Assembly: GCF_023053635.1 (NCBI RefSeq)
Contig: NC_086187.1
Location: 29,240,501-29,304,500 of the forward strand
Length of the DNA stretch: 64,000 nucleotides
Reading direction: 5' to 3'
DNA from: Elgaria multicarinata webbii
Taxonomy: Eukaryota; Chordata; Lepidosauria; Squamata; Anguidae
The position numbers were made by a program, and so were the translations under genes. The notes below the pieces were generated by a model. That model did not search any database, had not been told where the DNA came from, and saw only the letters and a program-made list of their open reading frames with translations. Of the stretch, positions 46,879 to 58,463 are shown in pieces (within the stretch, counting starts at the first letter, position 1; every line of letters starts with the position of its first letter).

Positions 46879-49800
46879 CTGTGGAGAAGGAGAGACAGGC
46901 GGGCTGAAGCAGCACCAGTGCAGCCACTCTGGCCGCCCAGAGCTGGGGGAGTCTTGCCTTCGGGAACGATTCTGAGGGGGGCAGCGATCCCCTCCAGAGG
47001 AGCCCTTGCTTTGGGTGCGCGTGGTGGGAGTCACGTGGCGCGCTTGGCCTTCACAGCATCCTGTGGCAGGGAGTCCCATGGGGCAACCATGGGCCAGGTG
47101 GCAAAAAGCCTTCCCTTCCCTTCATCTGCTGCTGCCGCCCATTCGTGCCCCTGTGGGACGAGCCAGAGGGCAGGACTCGGCTCTCTGTTCCTCTCACACA
47201 GCCCACAGTAGGAAAAGTTTCTGGAGCATTTTAGCACATTGCCCTGGCCCCCAACGCCCCTCTGCCCTGCGGAGAGAGAGGCACCCCCCCTGCAAAGGAG
47301 CCAGAAGGCCTCCTCTTACCCACTCCTCTTCATCCACGCCTTCAAAGGCGTCCTGGGGCAGGGGGTCATCTCGGTTGCCCAGCTTGGCCACCATGGCGTT
47401 GAGCAGCTACGGAGGAGAAGCGATTATAGACAGGGAGGGAGGGAGGGAGGGATAGCCCCCCCCCACACACTTTGTGCCATTTCCTCGTTCTTGTCCCGGG
47501 GCGGCCGGGGGAGGGGAGTCTTGTGGATGGGGGATGCTGCACTTTCCCAGCACTCCGCTGGAAGCCAGGTGCCCCCCAAAGACACACGCAAGGTGGGAGC
47601 CCGTCAGGCCCCCATCCCCCCCCGAGCTACCAAGGGGAAAGGCCGTCACCTCCTCTTTCTTCTGCTCATCCGACTTCTCCTCCAGGTAGACAGAGGCCGG
47701 GACGTATTTCCTGCTGGGAGCGTCCTTTGGCGCTTTGCTCACTGCGGAAGACGTCCGTCCAGAGGGAGAGGGTTCAAGCGGCCCGTTCCCGAGGCAGAGG
47801 ACTGGGGCCACACGGCCCGGGCTCCCCTAGCCCTGAGCCCTCCAGATGTGGTGCCCCGGGCCTTTCCCGACCGGCCTCCTGGCAGCCTTGGGATGGGAGG
47901 CCGATGCTCTCAGGTGGCACTGAGACCCCCTGCACCCCCTCCCTGCACCCCCCCCCACAGAACAGCCTTTGCAGAGACTTGTTTGGCTGTCCTCCCTTGA
48001 ATTGCCCCTCCACATGCGGACGTACGGCCAACCGGGCAGCAGAAAGAGCTTTGTGACACACACCCCGAAGCCCCCCCTGCAGGAGCCCCCCGTCACCGCT
48101 CTGTACCTGGGGTCATGTCTTTGGGCTGGAGGGTGACCTTCCGGTGCTGCCCATCAGAGCCCCCGAGCCAGGCAGCAGCAGACAATGCCGGTTCCCACCA
48201 CACCTCAGTGGCCGGGTAAAGGTCGTCCTGGAAGAATTCTTTCTGGGGGCAGAAAACAAAGGCCAAAGGCTGTGGGGCTCCCCTCAGGCACCTGGGGCTC
48301 AGCTGCATGTCCCACGTCACCCAGTGCGCCACTGGCCCACGTGAGCTGCACTGCGCTGCCGGCGGCGCGGGCCCCAAGGCGCCAGAGCTGCCCAATTGGC
48401 AAAGGCAGCTCCAGCCGCCTTCACAAAGCTCCTGAACCCCCGCTGCGTAATCTCTGGCTGCTCCCAGCCAGGGGGCAATGAGGACAACCAGCCAGGGGGC
48501 ACGGAGGAGCAGCCCCTGAATGGGTTTTCTGCGCAAAGAAAAAAGATGGAAGGAGCACTGGGAAAACACTGGAGGGCTGTGGGTGGAAGACGGCGATATC
48601 TGGGGCGCCTGGGAACTTCTTCGGCGATGGCGCCATAAAAGCCTCAGCTGCACGGCCCTCTTAGCAGTGCCGACGGAGAAGAAGGCGGGGGGGCAGGGGG
48701 GTCTTTCTTCAGATGGAGCTGGCTAAAAACGAAACAGGCTAGGGAGGTTCAGGCCTCTTCCCCATGGGGGTGTTGGTGGGGGGAGGAAGCAGGGCACCCC
48801 CTCATCCAAGGAGCCGCCTTGGGACTGAAGCTGTTTTCCTTATTGGTAAATAATCCGGGGTGAGCAGGGAGGCACCCCAAGTTTGGGGGGAACACTCAAA
48901 ACCCCCAAGGAGCTCAGGAGGGCCTTTCCAGCCTGGCAGCAAAACGGCAGGTCAGTAGGCACCGTCCTCGGCTGGGCCCGTCCCAAGCGGAGGCCTGGGC
49001 TGGGGCCGGGGGGTGCCCACACCCAGCGCTGGCCAGAAGTGTTCCCAAGGGCACTCTCCCAGGCTCCCCGCCAACCCCCCGGCTGGCAAAGGCAACAGGC
49101 CGCTGCAGCACAGTACCTTGACTCGGGGCACCCGGAAGGCCACGGGCTCCACGGAGCTCTGGCGCAGACGCAGCGCCCGGGCGACCTCTACCTCTCGCAC
49201 GTCACACGCCGTCTTGGCCAGGAACTGGAAGCCCTGGGGAGGTGCAGAGGTCAGAACCCTGTAGGCCCCCCCCCCGGAGCAAGCCCGGCCCAAGCGCGCC
49301 CCCACAAGGGCACAGCTGCCCTGACCTCCCCCCCCCACACACACACCAAGTGTCCCGCAAAGACAACAGGAGGAGGCCTGTTTTGCCCCCAGCCAGTTCG
49401 GAACTCTCCACCTGCCCGTCACAAGGCCTGCAATGCTCGCAGAAAGCCACAAGGGGGCAGGCTAGAAGTGCCAACCATGGCTAGCGAGGGGAGGGAGGAG
49501 GCGGAGTGGCCATCCAAGCCCCCACTTCGGCCCGGAGGGGGAGGGGGAGGAGGGCTCACCATCGTCCTCGTCCTCCCTGCCTGCCTGCCTCCCTCCCTCC
49601 GGATGCAATTCTAGATTGACCCCCACCCCACCCCCAAGTCCAACAGCAGCATAGAAAGATGCCAACCCTGCAGTGGGCAATGAGATGCCTCCGAGAAGTC
49701 CACAAACAGGACAGGGAGGTGCGTCCGTCCCCCGCCCCCCCCCCCCTGCCCTGATATTCAGAATGAGACCCTATTGGAATCATTTAGCTGCTATCACAGC

Positions 49801-52800
49801 CCAAAAAAGCAAGGCTCTAGTCCTCGTGACTGCAAAGGAAAGGCCAGAAATGAAGTCTCCAATACGAGAGGGCTTCTGGGGGCAGGAGCCAGCCCGGCTC
49901 CCCTTCCTTCACGCTCCCTCTCCCAGGGCTGTTCCTTTCCAGCACGTCCCCCCTCCCTCCCTCCCTCCCTCCCTCCTCACCTTGTGGGGGTCACTGGACA
50001 GGAAGCTGTTGCATTCCAGGAAGAAGGGTGCCTCAGGGACCACCTCATAGACGAACACCCTGGTGTCACCCTAAGTAATGCACCAGAGAGAAGAGGCTGG
50101 AGCGCATGACGTTGTTGTGGGGTGCAGGGCGGGAGACACTCGTGGCCACCCTGCCCGGGCCGCACCACAGCCTTAGGCTCTCCTGCCAGAGAAAGTGGCG
50201 CAGGGTCCGTGCCAAAGACCAACACCGTGGAGCAAAAGCCAGGGCTGTTTGCAGGAGGGAGGTGGGCGCCTCGCAGGGGGAGGCCTCAGCAGGGCTTGGG
50301 GCGGATCCCTGCATGCAGCAGGGGGTGGGACTCGATGGCCTTGTAGGCCCCTTCCAACTCTAGGATTCTATGCCCCGGTGGAACTGCTGCTCCCAAGAAC
50401 ACACCACATGCACGGAGGTTCAGCCGGTGCTGCTCCGGGGTCCGCCCCCGCGCAGAACGGCCCCCTTTCCGTGCACTGGGGAGGCTGCCACCTGGCACCC
50501 AGCAGCTCAGTGTAGCAATGGCGGCGTTGCAGATCTTCCTCCAGGCCCGGTGACGCCCCCCCTCATCCTGAGCTTGCTTGGCTTCTCTGGTCATGGAGGC
50601 GGCTCCCAACAGGGAAGGCCCAGGTGCTCCTGGGCTTACGGCCTAGCAGTTGCTGAGGGTGGGACAGGCCCCGACCCCGTGGCCCCGCTCGCCAGGTCTC
50701 CCTCTCACCTTGCCCGTGAGGAAGACCACGCTCGTGTCCGTGTCATAGAAAGGGATGAGGGTGGATGGAGAGACGTCCAGGCTGACCACTGCCACCGGCC
50801 CTCCTGCCAGGCCCTCTGCCTGGTACAGAGACAGCTGGCGCTCGCTGCGGCTGAGGAGAGAGGAGGAGAGGTCCCAGGGCTCAGGCAGGCCTGGGCTGTT
50901 TGCACGCAGCGAGGGCAGAAGGGGGGAACACGAGCCCTTACCTGTCAAAGCCTGAGACCAGCAGGGAGCTGCCTCCGCACACCCAGACGATGCGGGCACC
51001 TCGGCCTCCCTCAGGGCCCGGACCCTCCTGTTCCGGCAGAAGGAGAGGGGGAGGCCTGAGAGCCGAGCACGTGGCGGCTGCCCTCCGTGGGCCCCTGGGT
51101 CTCCTACCGCCACTGGGAACAGCGGCCAGAGGCGGGCGGCTCTCTCTCCGCATCACCACACATCAAGCCCTCCGCCCAGCCCCATCCCACGTCAGCGTCC
51201 CACGTTCAGTGGGCGAGAGAGGGCCACCCATGCTGCTTTCATCCCTGCTGGGGTGTCGGCTCCTCCCCAGATGCTTTACACGGATCCAGGCCCTGCTCTG
51301 TGCATCCCCATGTGATCTGCTCAGACTGAAAGGGCCCTTTCCCAGAACCACCCATCCTGCATCTCACGCCGTGGACTCTGGACCATGAAAGCGTTTCCCG
51401 TAATAAATCCGTTAGCCTCGACGGTGCCATGAGACTTTGGCCTGGCTTTGTGTCTTCCATCCCTCTGACAGAACCGGCCCCTCTCCCAGCCTGGTGCCCG
51501 CCCCACGCCTCCGTGCTCCATTTCACTGCCGATTAAGCCCCCTCACCTGCAGGGGCTGTGAAGCCTGCCGGGGCTCAAAGACCCGCACTTTGCCATCCTT
51601 GCTGACCGTGGCCAGGCGACGACCATCTGGGCTCCAGGCCAGGCTGAAGATCTGAAAGGCAGGCATCCCGTCGCTCCCGCCTCGTGGAGGGGCCCTATGC
51701 GTCTGGGGCGCTGGGCCAGCCCCGACGCTCAGGCCCGAAGAGACTTGCTCCAATCCCACCCAGGCCTGGCAGAAGGCGGGTTGCAGGGGAAGGCCGGAAG
51801 GGGCCCCGCAACTCTCAGGGCCTGGCAGGGGCCGCCCAGGTCGCTTTTTCCGGAGGGAGCAGCCGCCCGGTCCACTCCCGCTTGCTCTGCTGGGCCTCCC
51901 ACGAGGAAACGGGGCAGGCAGCGGACCGTCCTACCTGGTCCCCGTGTCCGTCCAGCCTCAGCGCCTGCTTCCCTGCGCGCACGTCCCAGATCCGGACGCT
52001 CATGTCGTAGGAGGAGGAGGCCAGGATGTCGGAGGCCAGAGGGTGGAACTTGATGGAGTAGATCTTCTCTGTGTGCCCTTGGAGAGGAAAGGTGCCGGGG
52101 GACGGGCACTGTCAGGACCGGGAGGCAGGCTCCTGGGCCTCGGGGGTCTTGCTGCCGCCTCCGCCAGCCCCGCGAGGAGGCCCCGCGCATCCACGGGGGC
52201 CGGAGCTGGCAGGAAGCTCCCAGAGGAGCCCAGCCCTGCCGCCCGCACCAGCAGGATGGTGCCCTTTACCTCGCAGCACGGCTTCAGGCTCCAGCAACGT
52301 CTTCTGCAGCCCCCCCGGCTCAACCCGCCACAGTCGGATCTTGGCGTCTTCTCCACCTACCGCAAGAGAGCGAAGGCCCAAAGGCCCGCTCAGCGGGAGC
52401 CTGGCTCTGGGGGCCCCGAGCATGGGCCTGGGGGCTGGCAGTGGAGGGCCCTTGGGCATCCCGCCCTCCCTGGGCCCCTGCCACCACAAGTCTCCCTTCT
52501 CGTCGCCCAGCTGCTGCTGCTTCTCCTGCTCCTCCGTCATCATGGCTCCGGTTGGTTTGCTTGCCTGACAGGCAGGCAGCAAGGAGGCCGCGGAATCTGC
52601 TCTGCGGCTCCCCTTCCTGGGCCAGAGCGAGAAGCGGCTGGCACAGAGGAAGACCTCCAGGGGCTCTTGCCCACCTGCTGGGTGGGGGCTCGGCGGGTGC
52701 CCCCTGCCTCCCCTGGGGCTGAGCCACGGCCACACTCAGCGGGGCAACAGGAGAGAGGTGGCGCAGGCCGCCCGCCTGGCAGGAAACACCTCCCTCCGCG

Positions 52801-55800
52801 GCCTCCTCTCCAGCGTTCCTGCCTCAGGGCGGATGGGCGCAAAGGGGAGGGGGGCAGGGACCTACCGATGGCCAGGCGCTGCAGGTCGAAGGGGTCCCAG
52901 GACAGGTCTGAGACGGGCGCCCCGTTCTGGATGGTGGGCATGGATGTATCCGGGAGGCGGCCCGGCTTGGAGAGCTGCGGGAGAAACACCGGCGGGAACA
53001 ACAGGGCTCCGTTCTCAGCCACGGCTGGCGGGTTTTAGAGCCGAGAGGCCCGGGCCCAAAGAGGGGGCCCTGGACTGGGCAGCTGCCCCCAGGACAAGGC
53101 GGGCTGCTCCCTGGGAGACGGGCCGCCCTCTGGCAGGAGCCCCCCAGCTGCCTCGGCCTCCTCCGCTGCCCCCTTACCTCCAAGATGGCCACCTGTCCTC
53201 CTGAGGACAGCAACGGGACGGCCGCTCGCTGCTGGTTGGCACAGAAGCCATCACACTCCCCCGGGGTGGTGAGACTCAGGCCCTTGAGGTTGGTGATGTG
53301 GGTGCTGCGGTGCAGGACCGTGCCCTGAACGTGACGGAACCCGGAGCTGGGGCCTGTGGGGCAGCCAACGTGCGGTGGGTGAGGGGGCAGAGCAGTTGCC
53401 CTGCGGCTCTTGGCTGGGCTGCAGAGGACAGGGCCCCTGACCGAAGCCTGGGGAGGGGGCGTCACGCTGCCAATGGATCTGCCCCAGCGCCCATTGCAGC
53501 TGTTCCCCCACTAAGCAGGGCAGGCCGCTCCATTCCCCATAGAGCAGCAAGACCGAGGCGGCCGGATGGGACCGGGAGGCTCTCTTTGGCCCAGGCGGAA
53601 GTGCTGACACAGGAGAAGAGCAGCGGAGGGCCGGACTTACCCAGGAGGCTTTGCAGTGACCGCTGGCTGGGGCTGGAGGCAAAGCCGCTGGTGATGGATG
53701 GAGACGGAGTGGCGCTGGAGGGAGACGCCAGAGAGCTGCTGGGAGACGCCAGGCTGCTGCCGGCCTGCGAGAGGAACAGACCCCTCAGAGCAAGGAGGCC
53801 CCCGGGGCCCATGGGCAGCTGGGGGGGGGGGCGGTCGGCGGGATCAAGCTGCAGCTGAGCCTGGCCATGGGGAGCGAGGGGCTATGCAGAGTCAGGAGTC
53901 CTGCGAGGAGGAGGGGGTGCTCCGGGGGGCGGGGGCACAGTCAGCTCCTGCAGGGTCTGTGGGGCTCAAGCCCAGCCCCACCCGTGACCTTAGCAATGGG
54001 CGCCCCCCTCCCCTGCACTGGCGGGGGCTGAGTGCCACGTGCACCCTGCAAGTGGGAAGCCCTCCAGCGGCTCCTTTCCTGGGCTGTCAGGGCAGGACTT
54101 TGCAGCCTGCTGAGCAGCTGCCCCTATGAGGCCCTTTCCATGGGGCAGCAGGAGCTTGCAGGGGTGGGAGGGGAGCAGGAGGGGTTCTGTGCCCCCCACC
54201 CCAGGGGGCTCTCAGCCCACGGCCTTTGCAGGCCAGACCGATCCTCGGGAGGGGAGGGGGCCGCGGCAGCCCTGCGCAGGTCATGTGATGGGCCCCTGGC
54301 TGAGCGGGTGGGTGGGGGGTGCCCAGGCACTCACGCTTCGCTCCAGGTCCTCCATCTGGTCGCCAGCCCCCGCCTGGCCAGGCTCCGGGGCAGGGTTTTC
54401 CGGGTGGGCAGCAGGGAGGCAGTCAGAGGTGAAGGCCTGGCTAGGCCGGTGGGCGGGGTGGAGGCTGACCGGCTCTACCTGGTGGAAGGAGCAGGAATTG
54501 GTGGCTGCGGGTGAGAAAGAGGAGCAGGCCAGGGCAGGAGAGGAGGGCGGGCTCCCTGAGGCGTGGCAGCTGCGTGGGGGTGTCCTGGGGGTGGGGATGG
54601 GGGCTGCTCAAAGCCCCCAAAGACTTTGGCCCTGTGAATGGGCCAGTGGGCAGCCCAGGCACTTGTGGCAGCTGTCCTCCGCTGGGGCGCTCTGGATGGG
54701 CTGTAGAGCAACGCCCAACATACACAAGGGAGTTGCAGTCCATCCCATCGGGAGGCCCTGGGTGGGTCCAGCTGCCCAGGAGGAGGCCGTCCGCACAGCC
54801 GTGCCGCAGGGTGGCAGCATCCCTCGAGGGCACCGAGGGCAGAGGCTGTGGCTGCCTCTCCTGGCCAGGCCCTCCCTCCCTCCCTCCCTCCCTCTGCAGG
54901 GCAACGATGGGGCCTTCTGGCGAGGCCATGCGGGCAGGCGGCTTCCTCCTGCCTAGAGGAACAGGGGAGGGGGCCGAGCTCCCTTGGGTGCCACCTCCGC
55001 ACGGGGGCTCCCACGGCCCCTTCTCAGAGCTGCCTCCAGCCCTCCAGGTGGGTGGACGGGGGCCTCCCGTCCCGTTGTGACGCTCACCTGGCTGTTGTCT
55101 CCGGCCCACCAGGCCTGAGCAGACGCCGCCGGGACGGTTCCAGCACAGTCGGGGAACAGGTCTTTGTGGAACTCCTGCGTGGACTGCAAGACATGCCCCC
55201 CCCTCCGTGAGCACCACGGTCCCCATCTTCTGCAGCCGCTCCTCGCCCCCCACTCCCCCTCAACGTTTACCTTCCTGGGCACCGAATAGCTGACGGGGAC
55301 GATGGCAGCACCGGTCAGCTGCAGGACGCGCATCACCTCACACGCCATGACGTCCAGGGCGAGTTTGGGCACCAGAGCAGCCCCCTGGGACTGGGTCTCC
55401 ATCAGGCACTGGTTGACTGGGCAGCGGGAGAGAGAGAGAGGCCACGTGGCCACTGGGGAGGCTGCTGAGGAGCAGGCAGCCCGAGGCCTCCCCGGGGTTG
55501 CCCTGGTGGCCACGACTGTGCCCTGAGCAGAGAGGGGGGGGGACCCTCCAAGCTGCCATCCCTTGACCATATAAGTGGGCGCTTCTCTTCCCCAGGATCC
55601 CAATCACTGGTCCTGATGCTGGGGATCCTGCACACGAGGACGCTCGGCCAGCCGCCCGCCACCCAGAAAGGAGGCAGCAACCCAGTGCCGTGTCTCCCAG
55701 CGGCAGAGCTCTCTTCTGCCCTGGGGGCGGCACGTGCAGCTGGACAGTGGACTGGGCCAGCATGGCCATCCGCTCGCCCACCTCCCCTTCCAGCAGCACC

Positions 55801-56605
55801 CTCTGCTGGGGCGGCAGCTCATGGGGCAGGCAGCTGGGGCCTCCAGCAGGGCGGCATTGGCTGGTGCTGGGAGAAAGGGAGGGAGGGCACGTTCTGCTGT
55901 GCTTTGGCCCATCCGGCTGGTTATCAGGAGCCGCTCCTGAACGGCAGCTGTGGCTCTGCAGGGTTCCAGGCGGGGGGCTTTCAAGGACCCCCCTCCCCAG
56001 GGCCTTCCGCCTGCAAGCAGGGCTCTCCCCTGGAGCTGGGGGCCTTGCCCCGGCCCCGCTCTCTTCTCTGCCTCACACAGGCACCGTCAGGCTGCCAGGG
56101 CTGGCCTTCCCATGGGGCAGAGGGTGGCAGATCGGGAGGGACCATGGATGGCATGCTGCCACCACCACCTGACCCCGCCTTGCTGGCCCCACTGTCCAGA
56201 AGGAGTGGCCGCAGGGGCAGCAGCAATGGGGGTGGGGTGGGGGGGCTGAGCAGCATGTGTGAGGCCAGGGTAAATGGAGATCCATTCTCTCTGGGCCCGG
56301 GAGCCCGACCTGGGGCAAATCCAGCCAGGAGAGGCGCTGGGGTGTCAGCTGGCAGGCAGGGACTTACCTTCCGTCAGTGCAGGCTGGCTGGGCAACACCT
56401 CGTAGCAGAGGAGCACGCTCTCCCCCTGAAAGACAATGGTTTGCCTTGGCTTCTGCCTCTGCAGGACACCTCCCTTGACCGCCCCATTGCTGGAGCCAGC
56501 GAGCGTGGCAGCAAGTGGCCCCACAGGGGACGGGACGGGACAGAACTCACCTTCCCTGCCAGGACGAGGAGGCCAGTGCTGGGATCAAAGAGGGGGATCA
56601 AGGCC
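46873..56605 (-). CDS. CORO7: Coronin 7, C-terminal 19 coding exons (N-terminus outside window)
   Basis: CORO7 is a cytosolic and trans-Golgi coronin with two tandem WD40 propellers, acting in post-Golgi traffic and actin control. Coding exons on the - strand: 56605-56551, 56425-56368, 55416-55271, 55183-55088, 54478-54335, 53764-53641, 53353-53178, 52974-52866, 52356-52270, 52077-51935, 51651-51547, 51027-50942, 50844-50709, 50070-49981, 49233-49117, 48242-48107, 47741-47650, 47406-47320 and 46878-46873. All use GT-AG and stay in frame, giving about 663 residues of roughly 930. The first codon is split, so an upstream exon is required. Landmarks are PLFDPSTGLLVLAGK, EFHKDLFPDCAG with WWAGDN, a Ser-rich linker, then the second propeller with IRLWRV, VRIWDVRAGK and IFSLAWSPDGRRLATV. 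The tail EGVDEEEWD is the acidic Trp motif linked to Arp2/3 binding. Confidence 0.96.
50299..50372 (+). mobile_element. CR1 LINE 3' terminus fragment
   Basis: Carries GACTCGATGGCCTTGTAGG and CCCTTCCAACTCTAGGATTC, the last 70 or so bases of CR1, in a CORO7 intron and opposite to the gene. Confidence 0.8.
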
Positions 56606-56779
56606 CTGGAAAACAACAGTGTGACACACCTGAGCTGCGGCCAGGCAGGAGCAGCACAACAATTGCCTCCCCACCTCCACTAGGCCCAACGTGAACCCAG
56701 AGCAGCTGCAAGCGCAGTACTGGTGGCATGGACAGTGGCTGGGGTTTTGGGTTTTTTTTTACCACTCTTGCCCTCTGTA

Positions 56780-57050
56780 GCTTGGTGAAACAACCCATGA
56801 ACAACCTATGGTTCTGGGTTCACTCATGATGACAACCCATGGTTTAAACACTCCAGAGCTCACAACCCAACAACAAACCATGGTTTCTCTCTCTGGGCAG
56901 TTTGTGATTAGCCTGGCCTTATTTACGCATCACAACAACCCAGAATTCAACACTCCGTACCAAGGATTAGTGTATGAACCAGTTCGTCTCTCCCATTTGA
57001 CTAACACAACAGGCAACCGACAATAAGGTCTTAGAGAGCAGCTGCCAGTC
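56780..57050. repeat. AT-rich repeat with several ACCCATGGTT-type motifs
   Basis: Motifs AACCCATGG and AACCATGGTTT recur in both orientations at about 56790-56890, followed by ACAACAACCCAGAATTC. It looks like a decayed dispersed element with inverted parts. Family unknown. It lies in a CORO7 intron. Confidence 0.4.
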
Positions 57051-57786
57051 AGGGTCAGTTGGCAGCAGTGAACTGGAAGGACGAAGCTCAGACTCGGGGC
57101 TTCAGACATTCCTGGCCCCCCCCGCCCCCCGTAAACACACACAGAGTGCTGCGGGTGAGCCCAGCAGCGGAACGGCTCCTGCCCTGCCCTGGGCCGAGCC
57201 TGGCGCGGAAACCTCTCCCTCCTCTCCCCCGTGGCTTGGCCTCTAGGCAGGACTGTGAGAACGGCTCTGGGCAGCACCCACTTCCTCCTGGTTTATGGCT
57301 TCCCATGTCACACTCCCGTAATCTATGGCCCTGAGCCTGACGGGTTGATGGGCGCCTCCTTGGTGCTCCCTGGAAACCTCAGTGCCTCTTCCTTTGCCAG
57401 CCCTGTGGGGAGCTGGCTGCCTGTCACGTGGGCGTTCCCTCGGAGGCCGGCACCAGACACATCACCCGCAGGGCACGGCTGCTTGGACAGGGCAGCGAAA
57501 GGCAACCGGGCCCTCCCAGGGTGGAGGGAGACATTTCTGTCACCCTAACCCACCCCTCTGCCTGCAGCTGGAGGAGAACCTTCCTTCTGCCCAGGCAAAA
57601 GAGGACAGGAGGGGCCCTGCCTCCGTGTCCAGTGGTTCTGGGGACCGGAAGGGGGGCAACAACTTCACGGGCATCCACCAAGCCCCCAGCTGGTGCTGAG
57701 CAGCCCCTGGAGGAAGACAAGGCGAGGGAGCTCCGGGCACAGTCCTTCGCCAGGCCTGCTTGTCCGTGCTGGCTGGGGCAGGGGTG

Positions 57787-58463
57787 GCAAAGGAAGGGCG
57801 AAGATCCACCAACACTCCTGAAGTGGAGCACACAAAATGTGGGGAGCCCAATGTGCTGAGCCTTGACGCGATTTATCCTAGCCAGCAGTCGTATAAGGGA
57901 TGTCAAGGGACGTTTAGCAAACATTTAATAAACAGCAAAGTTACTGTTGATTAACAAAGTTAAACATTCATCATAATATAATGTTGGCTGCAGGTTCTAA
58001 CCCCCGTGGTAGACTGTTTGCTTCCTGAAGAGAAATGCTGGACTCTATGTCCAAAATTGTGGTAAAGCTTTCTAATCTGTAATTGACAACTTCTAGGAGC
58101 AGCAGAAGTCTAAACCCACCAGGAGAAGGGTTAGAACCTGCAGACAACATGCCAAGCATAGATGTTTATATTATGATGAATGTTTAACTTTTGAAAATAG
58201 AAAGCGTGTATTACTGACGAAGGTGGAAACGGTGCACACAATCCGGAGTCATCGTTTAATATTTACACGTTTTCCTTTGTTTGTATTCTTCCATGTTTGT
58301 GACATGTTTTTGTCTTTGTTAATCAACAGTAACTTTGCTGTTTATTAAATGTTTGCTAAACGTCCATTGACATTCCTTATATGACTGCTGGCTCCCCATT
58401 GGGCTCCCCATATTTTGCACGCTCAACTTCAGGAGTGTTGGTGGATCTTTGCCCTTCCTTTGC
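57787..58463. mobile_element. 677-bp fold-back element with nested inverted repeats
   Basis: The outer arms are 57787-57959 and 58314-58463, about 150 aligned bases at over 90 percent identity by eye; the left arm has about 23 extra bases near 57855. A second inverted pair lies inside: 57959-58003 and 58128-58188. On the left the two arms touch, while on the right 125 bases separate them. The interior has no recognisable protein. It is probably a non-autonomous DNA element. A similar 18-base G-rich sequence occurs on both sides (57769 and 58501) but may be chance. It lies in a CORO7 intron. Confidence 0.8.

Noticed and set aside
53341-53352. Alternative CORO7 acceptor 10-12 bases inside the exon start (CCCCAG then CTCC)
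   Set aside because: It breaks the frame. The acceptor at 53354 restores the family sequence GPSSGFRH.
58214-58230. CTGACGA followed closely by GAAAC, a hammerhead-ribozyme-like core
   Set aside because: Only five bases lie between the two core parts, so stem II cannot form. No matching stem I or III was seen.
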